NCBI GenBank assembly: GCA_027886175.1
Contig: JAJNNQ010000003.1
Location: forward strand, 8,032,001-8,096,000
DNA from: Phylloscopus collybita
Taxonomy: Eukaryota > Chordata > Aves > Passeriformes > Phylloscopidae
Direction: 5' to 3'
DNA: 64,000 nt
Every line of letters begins with the position of its first letter. Positions within the stretch are counted from its first letter, which is position 1. This document shows, in pieces, positions 61,340-64,000 of the stretch. Under the pieces are notes generated by a model, which had not been told where the DNA came from, did no database searches, and saw nothing but the letters and a program-made list of their open reading frames with translations. The position numbers and the translations under genes were made by a program.

Positions 61340-61470
61340 TCTGATTCAATTCCCACTGATGTTTCAACTAGACCTTGGTTTAAATGGGGCTGGATCAAGG
61401 GGTGTGCATCATGTATGATCTGTGCATGGGTCTTTTTCCACAAGGGCTTACTGAAGTCACTGGGGATGCC
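61340..61470. repeat. Degraded palindromic element
   Basis: TCAATTCCCACTGATGTTTCAACTA at the left and GGGCTTACTGAAGTCACTGGGGA at the right are imperfect reverse complements, with AAATGGGGCTGGATCAAGG between. The ACTGAAGTCA core is shared with the copy at 5,779. Edges are uncertain. Confidence 0.35.
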
Positions 61471-64000
61471 ACAAAAGGCCAAAAATTGATTGTATAACTT
61501 TTTTCAATCTTCACAAACTACTTGAATGATCCAGACATATTCCTGGAGAAAATGCAGGGGAGGAGAATAATGCACATGGCAGTGTTAGCTTGGGGCATCG
61601 ATGAACTGTTCAAATCTTGCAGATGACCTGACTCTGACCCTTTTAGCAACTAAAGAATTTCTTTTAGATTTGTCTTCATTCTCTTCTGGCTTTGGAAGAA
61701 TTGCTCAAAGTTAGGAGAAAAATGATAGAGACAAAATTCCCAACTAAAGCAAAGGAATTCTGAAAGTCTTGCTGGAGAAGCTGTATTTGGGGAAGTGTCT
61801 GCTGGCTGCTTTTGCAGATGGAGCACATTACATCCAACAGCAATAGTTTGGGAAAGGAGCTGTGATTCCAGGCTTGGCACTGCTGAAATTCTCTTCCAGT
61901 GCTGAGTGTATCAGCAGCACTAGAGGAAAATCTCCTTCCCTCTGCAGGGAAATTCCATGTAGGGAAGAGCATGACCCAGTGTGTTTAAGGGTAAATTTTG
62001 ACATGGCTTACATGGAAGATAACCTTTGACTGCAAAAGCCCAGGAAAGCACTTGCTGCAGGAATCATCCAGCTGAAATCTCAGTGACAAGTTTGCTTCCC
62101 TCTGGGTTTTGAAGACTGTGACTATAATTAGGAGGTGCCTCTGATTGATTCCACCAACACCTCTTCTCCAAAAGGACAGAAGTCAGACCTGTGTGGCTAG
62201 TGGGAGATCAAGTGTGAAAGCTAAGCCTCCAACTCTATTGCACTGGAAAACCACTAGGAAGGGGCAGCATCATCATTAATTACAAACTATTTAAAGTGCT
62301 GATAACAAGACACAGAGAAAGAACTGGCACTGACAAAAGACTGTTCTTCAAAGACAAGTTGGTTCTTCTGCAGTTTTCCTAACAGGAATTGCCTTGCTTT
62401 GGGGAACTGTTCTTCAGTGGTAGAGTAAAACATTTTTGAGTGATTTAAAAAACAAAACATGAGAGGAAAAAAAAAAACTCTCTTGGCCCTTTGCATGACT
62501 GCATATGGTCAGAGTCTGGTGGGTCAGTCTAGGGTAGAAGAGTTGAGCATTGAACAGAACTGAACAAGAGCAGACTGCTCTTGGACTGAACACTCTACAA
62601 TCACCTGTTGTTTTGTAAGGGAGAGGAGATGCCTCTGGATTTATTCCCCTGGGTATAGTATCCAGAGTTCTCTGATTTCAAGGAATGCAGAAAGGAAGAA
62701 AAAAGTTGCGCCTTATTAGAGGCTCCATAAACACCTTCCTGATTGCAGCCTCACCCCTCACCTTGATGTTGCTCTCCCTACAGACAGCACAGGTTTTACA
62801 CAGGTCCGCCTTTTGCCCTTGGTCTTTGCCCAAAATTTCAGTGCTGAAAAACAGGTTTAAACCTGGTTAAGGTGTAAAATTAACTGTGATCGTCACCCAA
62901 GCATTGACCAGGATACTTCACTTCAAGGAGCACATTTTAAATCTGTGTACAGCAACCCTGGGTGCCACCATCACAAATTATGTGGATGTGGTGTGTCACA
63001 AGGAAGGAACATGTGACCAGGACCTTCATTAGATGTCATTTTTCCACATTAAAATGAACATTACCAACTTCAAACCTCAAAAACACTTCTGAAAACAGTT
63101 AAAAGGCACTGAGAGCAATGAAGTATTAATCATTAGTAAGAAGTTAAAATCATTTCCCAAGGGGCATCTTGTGGTGCTACAGCTTTGCACAGTTTCCTGT
63201 CTCACACTTCCTTCCTCATTAGGTTGGCATTGGGATAAAAGAGCAGAATGGGTCAGGAGGTCCCATTCCAAGTAATTAGAGAGTTGCTTCTTTTATCTAA
63301 GTGTACCTTGTTAAAGTATATCAGTGTCAGCCAGGTTAATTGGAACTTTAATAAATAATTGATGTTAATTTATGGTTGTTTTTGTTCCGGGATGCTGATG
63401 CAGACCCTGAAGTCGGGATACAGTTTTCTTGTTATTAATTATATACTGAAAACCAATATCCCATTGGAAGGAGACCTACAACTTATTATATTCTATAGAT
63501 TGTCTGCCCCAAAACCCCTTGGTTCACTTGTTTCATGTTTGTTTGAAAAAGCTCCTATTTAGCCTCAGCTAAAAGAAAATGTAAATGTTTATTTCTGTTT
63601 TCCCCCATCAACTTACTCAATGGAAATGTTCAACTATGCTGCTGTGAGTAGGGCAGGACTCCAACTCTGTAGCTGAACTATCATTCTCAAAAAATGCTTT
63701 TCCTCCTCAAATTGACAAAATGTCCGTTAAGAAAGAAATAAATGCTATTGCTGCATTTTAATTAATTTTAAAAGTGAAGTCAGAGCTGTGCATTGGTGGA
63801 TCTATGAGAAGGAAACACCTAGAAAAGGCAAATGAGAGCCAAGTGCCCTAAATCTTTGAAGACATGGATTTCCCTGTCTCAGGTTTGGACTGCCCATGGG
63901 ATGGGGGTAGCAGCTTTCCCTGAACAGCATTATTCAGTGTGGTTGGAGAACTCAGATTTTCATGGTGGTGTTTCATCTGAACCACCTGGGAGCCTTTTCC
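61471..64000. other. Non-coding stretch to window end
   Basis: No gene: frames are at most 98 codons (61,676-61,972, minus) with no recognised product. An A-run lies near 62,467. No repeat was identified. Confidence 0.65.

Noticed and set aside
1..64000. tRNA, rRNA, CRISPR arrays, prokaryotic operons, insertion sequences
   Set aside because: No cloverleaf, no regularly spaced repeats and no dense coding; the window is vertebrate nuclear DNA in character.

Overview
The window looks like a piece of a bird nuclear chromosome, and I find no protein-coding gene or RNA gene I can defend. The bird assignment rests on three things. There is one old CR1 LINE copy in the form familiar from chicken and other birds (about 20,815-21,620). 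There is one complete, diverged solo LTR of a dispersed avian endogenous retrovirus family (49,501 to about 50,402). The rest of the recognisable repeats are ancient amniote fossils: tRNA-derived CORE/MIR-type SINEs and short palindromic MITE-like elements. Mammalian Alu, B1/B2 and L1 are absent. Many G/T-rich tracts would fit a songbird, but this is only an impression.

The open reading frames are what 64 kb of six-frame noise gives. The longest is 192 codons and lies inside the LTR; the next is 183 codons on the minus strand at 17,225-17,776 and shows no domain I recognise. Stops and low-complexity runs are spread everywhere. The window is therefore a gene desert, or the inside of one or more very long introns.

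Layout. 1-6,550: unique sequence with one palindromic fossil (5,779). 6,555-7,790: a dense repeat graveyard with an A40 tract, a MIR-type SINE split by another old repeat, a palindromic fragment and a second SINE. 7,800-20,800: mostly unique, with small tandem repeats, a GC-rich patch (9,900-10,040), microsatellites (11,908 and 16,518) and short fossils. 20,815-21,620: antisense CR1 with a decayed reverse transcriptase motif. 21,620-33,400: unique, with a candidate conserved block at 32,240-32,420. 33,419-34,640: A34, a T-rich tract, and a GC-rich block holding a clear palindromic fossil. 34,640-45,280: unique, with tandem octamer motifs (38,308), a CTCF-like motif (41,044) and a weak candidate exon (40,517-40,748). 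45,281-50,402: palindromic fossil, ATATCT microsatellite, a striking 32-bp-stem hairpin (48,555-48,658), then the solo LTR. 50,403-64,000: a sharp CpG cluster (52,081-52,140), a nearly complete tRNA-headed SINE (53,757-53,970), further SINE and palindrome fossils, and G/T-rich tracts.

The most useful leads are the 48.6 kb hairpin, the set of related palindromic fossils, the CpG cluster at 52.1 kb, the 40.5 kb candidate exon and the tandem octamer site at 38.3 kb. I found no convincing novel system. Family identifications come from memory of repeat sequences; no alignment was run.
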